DNA of 64,000 nt from JACVRW01 sp963835705 (GCA_963835705.1 CAWIGR010000012.1:1-64000); one strand, 5' to 3'. Positions 26,471 to 36,300 are shown, counted from the first letter of the stretch. Made by a program: numbers and translations. The notes: generated from the sequence alone by a model not told the origin.

Positions 26471-27736
26471 ACCCCGAATATGCCCAAATGCAGCAGTCCC
26501 GCACCGAAGCCGAGCACGGCGCCGTGCAGGAACAGCAGCCACTCGTCCTGCTATCGCCGAGCGCAGCATCTCGGCGAAGTCCTCGGAGGACATCTCGCGC
26601 ATGCGCTCGGCGATCAGCTCCCGCACCCTCCCGCTCTGCGCGCGGTTGAACTCGGGATCGGTCAGCGGCGTGAGCGTGTACTCCACCGCTTCCGTGGCCA
26701 CCGACTCCCGGATGGCGTCGTACTCGCGCGTGCCCACCGCCACCCGCACCAGCGGCCGGATCATCCCGGACGCGCGGTCCACCGCCGGCCGCAGCGATGA
26801 CTCGAGCAGCCGCCGGGTGCGGTCCGAGCGCGGGCCGTGGAGAAGCTCCTCGCCGATGTTCGCGACGGTCACGATGTCGTCGGCGATCACCTCGGCGTAG
26901 ACGTCGGCGACCTCGCGCTGGCGGCGCAGGAACAGGCCGTGCACGAGCAGCGGGCCGAGCTTCCGCCGCTCGATCGGCTTGAAGATCATCTCGATCGCCA
27001 GCCAGTTCGTGACCCAGCCGATGACCGTGCCGGCCACGGGCAGCACCCACCAGTAGGGCAGCGCCTCGACCAGGAACACGACGGGAATGCCGCAGGCGAG
27101 GCCGAACCAGAAGCCGAAGTTGATGATGAAGCGCAGCTCCCTGCGCCCCACCGCGAGGAAGATGCGGTTGGCCAGCTCGGGCTTCTCCTCGATGTGGCGG
27201 ATCACCATGAGCTTGATGTCGAGCAGCTGGTCGATCCGGTCGCCGATCTGGTCGGTCACCTCGTGGACGATCTCCGGCAGCTGCGCGCGCACACGCTCGT
27301 GCACGGCCTCGCGGACGCGCTCGGGCAGGTCGCTCCACAGGCCGGGGTGCTCGCGCCGCATGATGCGCTCCACGACCTCGCGGATGTCCCGCTCGGCGGA
27401 AGCGAGGATGTGCTCGGCGATCAGCTCTGAGTCGAGGCGGCCGTAGAAGTCGCCCGGGCCGCCCAGCTTCGCGATCCCCTTGTCGACCGCGATGCTGCCC
27501 ATCTTCGCCGCCCGCGACGGGATGATCCCCTGCCAGCCGGCGCCGCCGTGCATCACCCCCGGCACCTCCTGCAGCTTGCGTGGGAGGAGTTGCGCCAGCG
27601 CGGCCAGGCCAGGCACCCGCACCCCGCGGAAGCACAGCGGGTTGAACAGCATCCAGACCCCGGTCCAGTTGGTCAGGTAGCCGATGGCGCCGGAGAACAG
27701 CGGGATCGTGATCGCGCTGAGCAGGTGCCCGTCCAC
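26467..27736 (-). pseudogene. DUF445 family membrane protein, single frameshift
   Basis: DUF445 proteins are membrane proteins of unknown function. From GTG at 27736 the protein shows an N-terminal helix with LFSGAIGYLTNWTGVWMLF, a long amphipathic middle, and a second helix pair FGFWFGLACGIPVVFLVEAL with the repeat VIGWVTNWLAIEMIFKP (TNW motif twice, as in the family). After EMLRSAI the frame changes near 26,548-26,553; the other frame gives QDEWLLFLHGAVLGFGAGLL and ends GIFGV at TGA 26467-26469, a normal C-terminus. Two bases appear lost. Without correction the frame runs on into the Abi-alpha-like gene. Confidence 0.82.
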
Positions 27737-27789
27737 CCGGATGACGGTACCCGGCGCGTTCCGCCCGCACGCCGGTCAAACTCCCGTGC

Positions 27790-28137
27790 ATGTTTGGAGG
27801 CGTTGTCCGCACGCTCACGCTCGGCCCGCGGCTGGTCCGCGCGGTCCTGCTGCTTCCCGAGCTCCTCGGCAGGCTCGACGAGATCGAGCGGCACGCGCAC
27901 GCCATGGTGGGCAACACCGGCAGCATGGAGCGCTCGACCGCCGCGCTCGCCACCAAGGTGCCCGAGTTGGTCGACCTGTCGACGGTGATGGCCGAGCTGC
28001 AGGTGTCGCTCGTGGAGATGGAGCGCAGCGTCCAGCTGCTGACCGATGCGACCCAGCCGCTGGGACGCCTCGCGGGACGCCTCCCCGGCGGGCGCCGAGC
28101 GGTCGTCCTGGAGACCCCTCGGGAGATCCCCGAGTAG
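27790..28137 (+). CDS. Hypothetical membrane-associated coiled-coil protein
   Basis: 115 residues. A hydrophobic N-terminus (RLVRAVLLLPELLGRL) is followed by a long helix with heptad-like spacing: DEIERHAHAMVGNTGSMERS, ELVDLSTVMAELQVSLVEME. The C-terminus is basic then acidic (GRLPGGRRAV...REIPE). It diverges from the DUF445 gene, 53 bases away. No family recognised; the helical part resembles generic DUF948-type proteins. Confidence 0.5.
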   Translation: MFGGVVRTLTLGPRLVRAVLLLPELLGRLDEIERHAHAMVGNTGSMERSTAALATKVPELVDLSTVMAELQVSLVEMERSVQLLTDATQPLGRLAGRLPGGRRAVVLETPREIPE

Positions 28138-28155
28138 GAGCCGGCGGTGCCCGGC

Positions 28156-28374
28156 CTACTTGCCGGGGGATTCGGGCAGGCAGCCCGGGTGCATCGGCAC
28201 GCCGGCTACGCGCATGCCATCCGTGCCGAGCGGGCCGCCGCACACGGCGCAACTGGTGCCGTGGCCGGACCGGTTCGACATCGCGACCGCGCGGGTTCGC
28301 ATCAGGACCTCGAGCCGGTGCACTTCTTCCCAGGACAGGCGGGCACTGAGTGGACGAGTGGTGGGTTTTGCCAT
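28156..28374 (-). CDS. Small zinc-finger protein
   Basis: 72 residues from ATG at 28374. The N-terminal half is a basic helix (ARLSWEEVHRLEVLMRTRA). The C-terminal half contains SCAVCGGPLGTDGMRVAG then MHPGCLPESPGK, giving C-x2-C and H-x2-C, a LIM-like single zinc site. Convergent with the upstream hypothetical gene, divergent from the GST gene. No specific function can be assigned. Confidence 0.55.
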   Translation of the reverse strand: MAKPTTRPLSARLSWEEVHRLEVLMRTRAVAMSNRSGHGTSCAVCGGPLGTDGMRVAGVPMHPGCLPESPGK

Positions 28375-28428
28375 CACGTTTGTGCGAAGGTGCCCAATTG
28401 GTCGTTGCTGCAAACCTTTGCAGTCCAC

Positions 28429-29232
28429 ATGCGCCGCCTGCTCACGATTCCCATCAGCCACTTCTGCGAGAAGGCGCGCTGGGCGCTCGAGCGGGCCGGT
28501 CTCGACTACGTGGAAGACCGCCACGTGCAGGGCGTTCATCGGATCAAGGCTCGGCGAGCCGGCGGCGGCTCGACGGTGCCCGTCCTGGTGACCGAGGAGG
28601 GCGTCTTCGCGGAGTCCGAGGACATCCTGCGCTACGCCGACGAGCGCATCGGCGAGCAGCGGCGGCTCTTCCCTGCCGACGAGAGGCTGCGCGACGAGGT
28701 CGTGGAGCTGTGCCGCGAGCTCGACCATGGCCTCGGACCCGACGGGCGGCGGCTGATGTATGCGCACATGCTGCCCCTGAAGGGGCCGATGCTGAGCGTG
28801 AACAACCAGGGCGTGCCGGCCTGGGAGGCGCGGATGATGTCCGCGCTGTGGCCGCTCGCGACGCGTTGGGGGCGTCGCGAGCTTGGCATCGGCGCCGACA
28901 CCCTCCGCGTGGAGGAGGAGAACGTGCGGCGCGCCTTCGACGCGATCGCCGAGCGGCTGGCGGACGGGCGGCCGCACCTGTGCGGCGAGCGCTTCACCGC
29001 CGCGGACCTGACCTTCGCGTGCTTGGCCGCGGCGGTGGTGGTGCCGCCGGAGTACGGGGTGAGCCTGCCACAGCCCGACGAGCTGCCGCCCCACATCGCG
29101 CGTGACATCCGCGCCTTCCGGGAACACCGGGCCGGCGCCTACGCGCTGGACCTCTTTCGCGCCGAGCGGCGCCCGCAGGCCGGCGCTACCAAGGGCAGAT
29201 CGCCCGAGCCGAGCCCGCCCGGGCGGCCGTGA
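28429..29232 (+). CDS. Glutathione S-transferase family protein
   Basis: 267 residues. The N-terminal thioredoxin-like domain starts RRLLTIPISHFCEKARWALE, with the typical beta-alpha opening of GSTs; STVPVLVTEEGVFAESEDIL is the cis-Pro and glutathione gamma-Glu (ES) region. The C-terminal helical domain has CGERFTAADLTFACLAAAVV, the GST N-capping/D-x-T motif. Actinobacteria usually use mycothiol, so the thiol substrate is uncertain. The ATG at 28429 is chosen over upstream codons because it begins the domain. Confidence 0.82.
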   Translation: MRRLLTIPISHFCEKARWALERAGLDYVEDRHVQGVHRIKARRAGGGSTVPVLVTEEGVFAESEDILRYADERIGEQRRLFPADERLRDEVVELCRELDHGLGPDGRRLMYAHMLPLKGPMLSVNNQGVPAWEARMMSALWPLATRWGRRELGIGADTLRVEEENVRRAFDAIAERLADGRPHLCGERFTAADLTFACLAAAVVVPPEYGVSLPQPDELPPHIARDIRAFREHRAGAYALDLFRAERRPQAGATKGRSPEPSPPGRP

Positions 29233-29363
29233 GCACCCGCGGCGCGCGGCGGGGCACGTCGATCTCCGGCCCGTCGGGCACGCCCACGAGGTCGGCGATC
29301 CCGCGGTCGGGCAGCCGCGCCGTGGTCCGCGTGCGACCGCTCGCGAGGTCGAGTCTGAGAAGC
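29193..29363 (-). pseudogene. Possible coding remnant between GST and DHFR-like genes
   Basis: The minus strand holds an open stretch reading SYRLLRLDLASGRTRTTARL, then ADLVGVPDGPEIDVPRRAP and ending at TAG inside the GST 3' end. Third-position GC is high, as in real coding DNA, but no start codon or domain is present. It may be the end of a lost gene. The reading is tentative. Confidence 0.2.
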
Positions 29364-29369
29364 CGGTAG

Positions 29370-30005
29370 CTAACCCACGCGGTACTTCACGTGCGTGGCG
29401 AAGCCGGCCACAACGTCGACCGGCTCGAGCTTGGGATCGCCCACGTCCTCGAACAGCCGCTCGCCCGACCCGAGCACCACCGGGGCGACGTGAAGCTGCA
29501 GCTCCTCCAGCAGCCCGGCCTTCAGGTACTGCTGGATTACGTTGGCGCCGCCGATGACCTTCACGTCCCCGCCGTCCACCGCCGCCGCCCGGGCCCGCTC
29601 GAGCGCGGACTCGATGCCGTCGGTGACGAAGTGGAACGTGGTGCCGCCCTCCATCGGCAGGGGCTCGCGCGCGTGGTGGGTGAGCACGAACACCGGCACG
29701 TGGTAGGGCGGGTTCTCCCCCCACCAGCCGCGCCAGCCCTCATCCCACTCGCCACCCCCAGGGGGGCCGAACATGTTGCGGCCCATGATGTATGCGCCCA
29801 CGCCGCGCCCGAACCCGGCGGCCGCGTCGTCGTCGGGACCGGTCTCGCCTCCCTCCATGCCGTGCTGGCCCCGCCAGCTTGCCGTCGGGAAGACCCACTC
29901 GTGGAGGCGCTCGGCGCCCTCGCCGAGCGGGTTGTCCATGCTCTGGTTCGGCCCGGCGGCGAAGCCGTCGACGGACGCCGAAATTTCTGCGATCAGTCGG
30001 CTCAT
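29370..30005 (-). CDS. Dihydrofolate reductase-like (RibD C-terminal) family protein
   Basis: 211 residues from ATG at 30005: SRLIAEISASVDGFAAGPNQ is the typical opening of the YyaP/RibD-C family. Further conserved parts are GAYIMGRNMFGPPGGG, VPVFVLTHHAREPLPM, FVTDGIESALERARAAA, KVIGGANVIQQYLKAGLLEE and LHVAPVVLGSGERLF. These proteins bind NADPH; true dihydrofolate reductase activity is not established for this branch. Divergent from the DUF2461 gene with 55 bases between starts. Confidence 0.88.
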   Translation of the reverse strand: MSRLIAEISASVDGFAAGPNQSMDNPLGEGAERLHEWVFPTASWRGQHGMEGGETGPDDDAAAGFGRGVGAYIMGRNMFGPPGGGEWDEGWRGWWGENPPYHVPVFVLTHHAREPLPMEGGTTFHFVTDGIESALERARAAAVDGGDVKVIGGANVIQQYLKAGLLEELQLHVAPVVLGSGERLFEDVGDPKLEPVDVVAGFATHVKYRVG

Positions 30006-30060
30006 GGAGCTTGGACCATACGCCGGGGCGGAAATCATCGCCCGCGCGTACGCTCTCCCC

Positions 30061-30699
30061 ATGTGGCCGCCGGAAGCGCTCGAGTTCCTGCGCGAGCTCG
30101 AGGCGAACAACGACAGGGACTGGTTCAAGGCCAACCGCTCCCGTTACGACGCGCAGCTTGTGGAGCCCGCTCGCGAGATGGCGCTGCGGCTGTCGCACCT
30201 CGGCGACGCGCACATGTTCCGCCCCTACCACGACACCCGCTTCCACATGCGGCCGCCGATCAAGGAGCAACTCGGCGTGGCGATCGGCTACGGCGGCGCC
30301 GGCGGCTACTACTTCGAGCTGTCGCTGGACGGCCTGCTGGTGGCCGCCGGCATGCACCACCCGGCGTCCGACCAGCTCGAGCGCTTCCGGCGCACGATCG
30401 ACGACGGCCGCCGCGCGGCCGGCTTCGAGCGCGCCGTCAAGGCGGCGGGCGCCGGCGGCCTCCAGCTCGCGCCACCCGCCTTGAAGCGCGCGCCGCGCGG
30501 CTACCCGATCGACCACCCCCGGATCGAGCGCCTGCGGCTGAAGGAGCTGGCCATGTACAACCGGCACCCGCTCGAGCCGTGGCTGCACTCGCCGGAATGC
30601 GACGAGCGGGTGCGCACGGAGCTCGAGTCGGCCCGGCCGTTGGTCGCCTGGCTTCGCAAGCACGTCGGCCCACCGTCACAATCGAGCGCCGATTCGTAA
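30061..30699 (+). CDS. DUF2461 family protein
   Basis: 212 residues. The start MWPPEALEFLRELEANNDRD is followed by WFKANRSRYDAQLVEPAREM, the typical DUF2461 (TIGR02453) opening in which NNDR/WF and the Y are conserved. FRPYHDTRFHMRPPIKEQLG and GGYYFELSLDGLLVAAGMHH also fit. Function unknown. Located between divergent DHFR-like and downstream convergent BKACE genes. Confidence 0.85.
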   Translation: MWPPEALEFLRELEANNDRDWFKANRSRYDAQLVEPAREMALRLSHLGDAHMFRPYHDTRFHMRPPIKEQLGVAIGYGGAGGYYFELSLDGLLVAAGMHHPASDQLERFRRTIDDGRRAAGFERAVKAAGAGGLQLAPPALKRAPRGYPIDHPRIERLRLKELAMYNRHPLEPWLHSPECDERVRTELESARPLVAWLRKHVGPPSQSSADS

Positions 30700-30736
30700 C
30701 GCAACGACGAGCAAAGAAGGGGTGCGCCCGGTACGT

Positions 30737-30776
30737 GGTAGGGGCGGGTAGAGCCGTCCGGGCGGGTAGAGCGTCC
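30737..30776. repeat. Short tandem direct repeat in an intergenic gap
   Basis: GCGGGTAGAGCCGTCCGG is followed at once by GCGGGTAGAGCGTCCGGG, two 17-18 base units differing by one base. It lies in the 106-base gap between DUF2461 and the BKACE gene, whose 3' ends converge here. Confidence 0.5.
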
Positions 30777-30805
30777 GGGCTCCCCCTCATTGCTGCAGTT
30801 CGTCC

Positions 30806-31525
30806 CTAGCGGGGCAGCCGCATCCGCCGCGCGGCCTCGGCCACCAGCTGCGAATTGTCTCGCGCGGTGGAGCCGTCCGGCATCAGCGTGGTGTCCTCCA
30901 GGCCGATCCGCACATCCCGGCCGCGTGCCAGCGCCGCGTCCAGGACCGCCCACGCGTCCGCTCCGGCGCCGTGATGGAGCTGCGGCGCGGTCACGCCGCC
31001 CCGCACGAGCAGCTCGTCGATCTCGGCCGCGGCCGCCACGGGATCCTCGGCGCCGCCGTCGCTGGTCTCCACCAGCACGCGCAGCGGCGCCAGGCCGCGC
31101 TCCAGCAGTAGCCGGGCCTCGGCGATGGTCCACACGCCCGCCTCCACCCCGACGCCGCGCCGGGCGAGCAGCGCGCACAGCTCGGCCGAGCCAGGCTCGG
31201 CCAGGTTGACGGAGAGGTAGTCGGGCAGCTCCTCCCAGGCCTCCACGAAGGCGTGGCGGCGCTCCGCGTCGCCGTCGGTGGTCCAGAGGCCCGTGGTGAG
31301 GCCGAGCGGCACGCCCGGGCAGGCGACGCGGATCGCCCGCACCGTGGCCCCCGCGGCCCCGCGCTCCACCGTGTCGCGCCCGCCCGGCGCGCGCGGGTGC
31401 ACGTGCAGCTCGGCGGCGCCGGCAGCGACCGCCCGCGAGGCGTCGGCGGCCAGCTCCTCCGGCGCCAGCGGCACGGCGGCGTGATCCGAGCGCTGGCGCT
31501 GGCCGTTCAGGCAGGCCTGGAGCAT
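30806..31525 (-). CDS. Beta-keto acid cleavage enzyme (BKACE, DUF849) family protein
   Basis: 239 residues from ATG at 31525 (MLQACLNGQRQ). BKACE enzymes split beta-keto acids with acetyl-CoA using a divalent metal. The metal motif is AAELHVHPRAPGGRDTV (H-x-H). Further conserved points are NLAEPGSAEL, LLVETSDGG, QLHHGAGADAW and IGLEDTTLMPDG. It is short for the family, which often has about 275-310 residues. The substrate cannot be read from the sequence. Confidence 0.8.
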   Translation of the reverse strand: MLQACLNGQRQRSDHAAVPLAPEELAADASRAVAAGAAELHVHPRAPGGRDTVERGAAGATVRAIRVACPGVPLGLTTGLWTTDGDAERRHAFVEAWEELPDYLSVNLAEPGSAELCALLARRGVGVEAGVWTIAEARLLLERGLAPLRVLVETSDGGAEDPVAAAAEIDELLVRGGVTAPQLHHGAGADAWAVLDAALARGRDVRIGLEDTTLMPDGSTARDNSQLVAEAARRMRLPR

Positions 31526-31737
31526 CCGCCCCAGGCTACGGGCGCGCACCGCTCAGTGCACGTCCCAGGCGCTGCTCGCCTGGATCGGCGCCGCGTTCGC
31601 CGCCTCGTACGTCCTGCTGCGCCACCGGGGCAGCGCCCTGATCCCCCAAGGCGCCGCAGGCGGCTTCTCACTGGACGGCGCACGGCTCGATGGTCGCGGA
31701 TCGCGACCGGCCCGGCATCGGTCTCAGGTATGAGACG

Positions 31738-32004
31738 TCAATCGAGCTCGAACATCACGTTGTCCACGTAGCACCAACACCAGGTCTCGCCCTCCTCGGC
31801 GGAGCGGACGATGGCGTGCCCGGCCTCGTCCGCGTGCTGGCTGGCGTGCTTGTTCTTCGACGAGTCGCAGCAGCCCACGTGCCCGCACGAGAGGCAGAGG
31901 CGCAGGTGGACCCAGCGGTCGCCGGTCCGCAGGCAGTCCTCGCAGCCGGCGACGGACTCCGGCGGCTCGATCGTGATCTGGTCGAGATGGGAGCAGATGG
32001 CCAC
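31738..32004 (-). CDS. UBP-type zinc finger protein
   Basis: 88 residues, essentially a single zf-UBP domain: CSHLDQI at the start, CEDCLRTGDRWVHLRLCLSC, GHVGCCDSSKNKHASQHADE and AGHAIVRSAEEGETWCWCYV. The Cys/His pattern is the same as in eukaryotic ubiquitin-binding ZnF-UBP domains, and small stand-alone versions are common in actinobacteria. The role there is unknown. About 180 bases to its left, up to the BKACE start, hold no gene I can support. Confidence 0.85.
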   Translation of the reverse strand: MAICSHLDQITIEPPESVAGCEDCLRTGDRWVHLRLCLSCGHVGCCDSSKNKHASQHADEAGHAIVRSAEEGETWCWCYVDNVMFELD

Positions 32005-32022
32005 GGCGTCGAGGATAGGCCC

Positions 32023-32181
32023 TCAGCCCACGGCGCTCACGGTCACCCACGAGGTCAGCAGGCCAAAGCCCGTCCAGGCGAGCGCCCGGTGCGCTGCGTG
32101 GTCGCACAGTCCGACCACGCAGCGCAGTCCGAGCGCGCCTGTCGCCTCGAGTCCGAAGTGGATCAGGACGTCGGCGAACAT
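32023..32181 (-). CDS. Possible 52-residue small membrane protein
   Basis: Reads MFADVLIHFGLEATGALGLR, then CVVGLCDHAAHRALAWTGFG and LLTSWVTVSAVG before TGA. It is moderately hydrophobic with two potential helices. It starts 11 bases after the methyltransferase stop and ends 19 bases before the zinc-finger gene start, so it would fit an operon. Coding is plausible from position but unsupported by any family. Confidence 0.35.
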   Translation of the reverse strand: MFADVLIHFGLEATGALGLRCVVGLCDHAAHRALAWTGFGLLTSWVTVSAVG

Positions 32182-32191
32182 CTCGCGGGCC

Positions 32192-33274
32192 CTACGGCCG
32201 CACCTCGTACACGTGGCTGAACGGGTCCTCGGCGATCCGCTCGACGCTCGCGAAGCCGGCCTCGAGGGCGAGCTCGCGCAGGCGCCCCTCGTGCACGCCG
32301 CAGGTGCCGAGCCCCGCCCCGTCCTTCGCGAGCGAGGTGGTCATGCAGTGGAGCACGCTGCACCCGTACTTGAGCGCGCCGAGAGGCCCGGCGTTGTCCT
32401 CGAGCCGCTCCTCGCTCGCGATGTCGAGGCAGATGTAGACCCCATCGTCGCGCACCGCGCCGCGGATGCTCGAGAGCAGACCGCGCGGGTCGCGGCTGTC
32501 GTGCACCACGTCGAAGGTGGTGACCAGGTCGTAGCGCTCGGGCAGGCCCGCGCCGGCGTCGAGCAGACGGATCTCGACCCGGTCCGCCACGCCCGCGGCC
32601 TCCGCCGCGGCGCGCGCCCGCGCGACCGCGCCGGGTGCGACGTCGTAGCCGTGGAAGCGCGAGTTGGGGTAGGCCTCGGCGAGCCGGATCAGCGCGCGGC
32701 CGCTGCCGCAGCCCACGTCGGCCACGAGCGCTCCCTCGCGGAGCCTCTGCTCGAGCCCGTCGACCGCGGGGATCCACTCCTGCACCAGGCCGTGATCGAA
32801 TCCGGTGCCGGTCAGGCGCTCGAGCCCCGCCCAGAAGTGGTCGCTGTACTCGTCGATTCCCACGCCCCCACCGTCGCGGAACGCCGCCTCCACGCCGTTG
32901 GCGGCCTCCGTCATCCCGCGCGTCATCTGGGCCACGCCGCCGAGGTAGGCCGGCGTCGAGTCGTCCACCAGCACGAGCGCGTGCTCGGGCGGCAGCGAAA
33001 AGCGCTCGCCTGCCGGGTCGTACTCGAGGTAGCCGGCGCTCGCCATGACGGCGCACCACTCGCGCACGTAGCGCTCCACGGTGCCGGTGCGGGCGGCGAG
33101 CTCCGCGCTGGTGGCGGGCCCGCCGCCGGCGAGCGCGGCCCACAGGCCGGTGCTGTCGCCGATCGAGGAGAGGGTGGTCACGAAGGCGGCCGAGGAGTCG
33201 GCGATCACGCGGTTCGCGAACTCCTCGATGCGGGCCTCGTCGATGGTGGGCTGGATCGCTTGCGCGATTGCCAT
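32192..33274 (-). CDS. Class I SAM-dependent methyltransferase (Rv2258c-like)
   Basis: 360 residues. An N-terminal winged-helix-like dimerisation region (IGDSTGLWAALAGGGPATSA) is followed by YVREWCAVMASAGYLEYDPA. The methyltransferase domain has motif I VADVGCGSGRALIRLAEAYP, then FHGYDVAPGAVARARAAAEA and YDLVTTFDVVHDSRDPRG. The architecture with an N-terminal dimerisation domain fits the Rv2258c/N-methyltransferase-like group. Substrate unknown. It diverges from the large AAA ATPase gene. Confidence 0.85.
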   Translation of the reverse strand: MAIAQAIQPTIDEARIEEFANRVIADSSAAFVTTLSSIGDSTGLWAALAGGGPATSAELAARTGTVERYVREWCAVMASAGYLEYDPAGERFSLPPEHALVLVDDSTPAYLGGVAQMTRGMTEAANGVEAAFRDGGGVGIDEYSDHFWAGLERLTGTGFDHGLVQEWIPAVDGLEQRLREGALVADVGCGSGRALIRLAEAYPNSRFHGYDVAPGAVARARAAAEAAGVADRVEIRLLDAGAGLPERYDLVTTFDVVHDSRDPRGLLSSIRGAVRDDGVYICLDIASEERLEDNAGPLGALKYGCSVLHCMTTSLAKDGAGLGTCGVHEGRLRELALEAGFASVERIAEDPFSHVYEVRP

Positions 33275-33372
33275 GAGTGAACCTCCAGGGTTGGGATTGG
33301 CTTCACCCGGAAGGCGTAACCCGGCGCGGAACGATTCGTTCGGTCCGTCGCCGCGATCCGTACAGTCGAGCC
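33275..33372. promoter_or_regulatory. Divergent promoter region with a 13-bp palindrome
   Basis: 98 bases separate the methyltransferase and AAA ATPase starts. A perfect odd palindrome GAACGATTCGTTC lies at 33,329-33,341, a suitable operator size. No matching regulator with a recognisable HTH is encoded next to it. Confidence 0.5.
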
Positions 33373-36300
33373 ATGGCAGCCACGGATCGCGACACGCCTC
33401 TCCTCCTGGGGCGCGTTTCCGAGCTGGAGAGGATGCGGGCGGGGCTCCGCGCGGCGCTCGAGGGCCGGGGCGGGCTGGTGCTCGTGACCGGGGAGCCCGG
33501 GATCGGCAAGACGCGCCTGGTGGAGGCGTGCGCCGTCGAGGCGGCCGGGGAGGGCGTGAGCGCGGTCTGGGGGCGCTGTTGGGAGGCGGGCGGCGCCCCC
33601 GCCTACTGGCCCTGGATCGAGGCGCTGCGGGCGCTGGTGGCGGAGCGCGGCGCGGAGAGGCTGAGCAGGCTGGCGCCGAGGGCCGCTGCCGAGGCCGCGC
33701 GGCTGGTGCCCGAGCTGGGCGTGGAGCCGGCCGCCGGCACCGCCGACCCCGTCCCGTCCGGCGAGGCCGGGCGCTTCGCCCTCATCGACGGCGTGGCAGA
33801 GCTGCTTCTGGCCGCCGCCGCCGAGCGGCCGATCGTGCTCGTGCTCGAGGACCTCCACGCGGCCGACCCCACCACGCTGTTACTCCTCGATCTGCTCGCC
33901 CCGCGGCTGCGCTCCGCTCCCCTGCTCGCGCTGGCCACCTTCCGGCCGGCCGACCCCGCCACCGACCCGGCCACGGAGCGCCTTCTGGCGGGGCTCGCCC
34001 GCCGCGGGGAGCAGCTCGCCCTCGGCGGCCTCGACCTCGACTCCACGCGCGCCCTCGCGGCGGCCGGCGCCGGCGCCGAGCTGTCCGACGCCACCGTCGC
34101 CCGCCTGCTGCGGCGAACGGAGGGCAACCCCTTCTTCGTGCTGTCCCTCGCGCGGGTGCTGGGAGACGAGCCGGAGCCGGCCGAGCCCGCTCCGCTGCCC
34201 GCCGGCGTGCGGGAGACGATCGGGCGCCGGCTCGACCCGCTCCCGCCCGAAACCCGCGACGCCCTGGCGGCGGCCGCCGTGCTCGGCCGCGACTTCGCGG
34301 TCGCCCGCGTGGCTCGCGTGCGCGGAGCCTCGCCGGAGGAGACGCTCGCCCTGCTCGACCCGGCCGTCCGGGCCGCCCTGGCCCTGCCGGGGGAGAGCGC
34401 CGGGGAGCTGCGCTTCGCCCACGTCCTGATCCGTGACTGGCTCTATGCGGAGCTCGACCCGTCCGAGCGCGCCGGGCTCCACCGCCGTGAGGCCGACGCG
34501 CTCGAGGCCGAGGCGGCCCGCGACGCCGAGCTCCTGTTCGAGCTCGCCCACCACCGCGTGGCCGCCGCGCCGGTGGGCGGCGCGGCCGCGGCGCTCGACG
34601 CCTGCGAGCGCGCCGCGCGCCACGCCCTGGTGCGGCTCGCGTTCGAAGACGCGGCGGAGCTCTTCGGCCGGGCGCTGGCCCTGGCCGACCGCATGCTCGA
34701 GCCGCTCGAGCCACACCGCCGCGCCGGCCTCCTGCTCGCGCTCGGCGACGCGCAGCGGCGCGCCGGGGACACCGCCGCGGCGCGCGAGGCCTTCGTACGG
34801 GCCGCGAACGTCGCGCGTACCGCCGGGCTCCCCGACGAGCTGTCCGAGGCCGCGCTCGGCTTCGGCGGCGTCGTGGTGCAGCCGGGTGAGACCGACGAGA
34901 CGCTCGTCGCGTTGCTCGAGCAGTCGCTCGCGCACCTGCCCGAGGAGCGCTCGGCGCTGCGCTCGCGGCTGCTGGCGCGCCTCGCCCGCGAGTTGCACTT
35001 CAGCCCCGATGTGGCGCGCCCCCGTGCGCTGGCCGCCGAGGCCGTGGCGATCGCCGAGGAGGCCGGCGACCCGGCCACGCACGCGTTCGCGCTCGGCGCG
35101 TGGCACGTGGCGATGGGCTCGCCCGACATGGTCGAGGAGCGCCTCGCGGCCACCGCCAGGCAGATCGAGCTCGCACAGCGGGCGGGCGACGTCGAGCTGG
35201 AGCTCTGGGGCCGCGTGCTGCGGGCGATCGACCTGCTCGAGCTGGGCCGCCCCGACGCGAGCGCGGAGGAGCTCGACGAGTGCGACGTGCTCGCCGCGCG
35301 GCTGCGGCAACCGGCGCAGACCTGGCGCGTGCTGCTGGTTCGCGGCACGCTCGCCCTGCTCGCGGGGCGCTTCGACGAGGCCGAGCGGCTGATCGCGCAG
35401 GCGTACGACACCGGGCGGGTTGCCCGCGGCCGCGCCGCCCATCGCTACCGCCTGCTTCAGGAAAGCGAGCTGCGCTTCCTCCGCGGCGGGCCGGCAGAGC
35501 TCGAGCCCGAGCTGCGCGCGCTGGCCGCGGAGGCGCCGGTGGTATGGGGCAGCGCCCTTACGCACATGCTGGCGATCACCGGCCGCGTGGACGAGGCCCG
35601 CCCCGGCTTCGAGCGGCTGGCCGCGTCCGAGTTCGGCGGCCCGGTCGACGACATGGCCGCGCTGCCGAGACTCTCCCGCTGCGCCGACATCTGCCGCGCG
35701 CTGGGCGATGAGGAGCGCGCCGCGGTGCTGTACGAGCGGCTCCTCCCCCACGCGGACCGCTGGCTCGTGTTCGCCGGCGGGCTGTGCACCGGGACGGTGC
35801 GCGTGCGGCTGGGGATCCTGGCGGCGACGATGGGCCGGCTGGAGGACGCCGCCGCGCATTTCGAGGCCGCGGTACGGGTGCACCGCGCCGCCGGCGCGGC
35901 ACCGATCACCGCGCTCGCCGAGTTCGAGCTGGCCGAGACCCTGCGCAAGCTCGGCAGGGAGGAGCGGGCCGACGAGCTGACCGGGCACGCGCTCCGCACC
36001 GCCCGTGCGCTCGGGATGCCGCCGCTGATCGAGCGGATAGAGGACGCCGCCGTGGCCGCGCCGGCGACACCGGCCGACAGGGCGCGTCTGGCGCTCGAGG
36101 GCGAGTACTGGGTCGCGGAGTTCCGCGGCGCCGAGGTGCGCGTGCGCGACCGCAAGGGCATCGCCCACCTCGCCCGGCTCGTCGAGCATCCGCACCGCGA
36201 GCTGTCCGCGCTCGAGCTGTCCGGGGGCGCCGCGCCGGGCGGGGACGCCGGGGGGCTGCTCGACCCGGAGGCAAAGCGCGCGTACCGGACCCGGGTCGAG

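Noticed and set aside
25467..27956. An 829-codon minus-strand frame that seems to fuse DUF445, Abi-alpha and the small protein
   Set aside because: It mixes wrong-frame stretches with real segments. Separate genes with GTG starts and overlaps explain the region better.
31550..31737. Possible plus-strand membrane peptide in the gap after the BKACE gene
   Set aside because: A hydrophobic stretch (LLAWIGAAFAASYVLLRHR) is open but has no start codon or ribosome site in frame, so it is not called.
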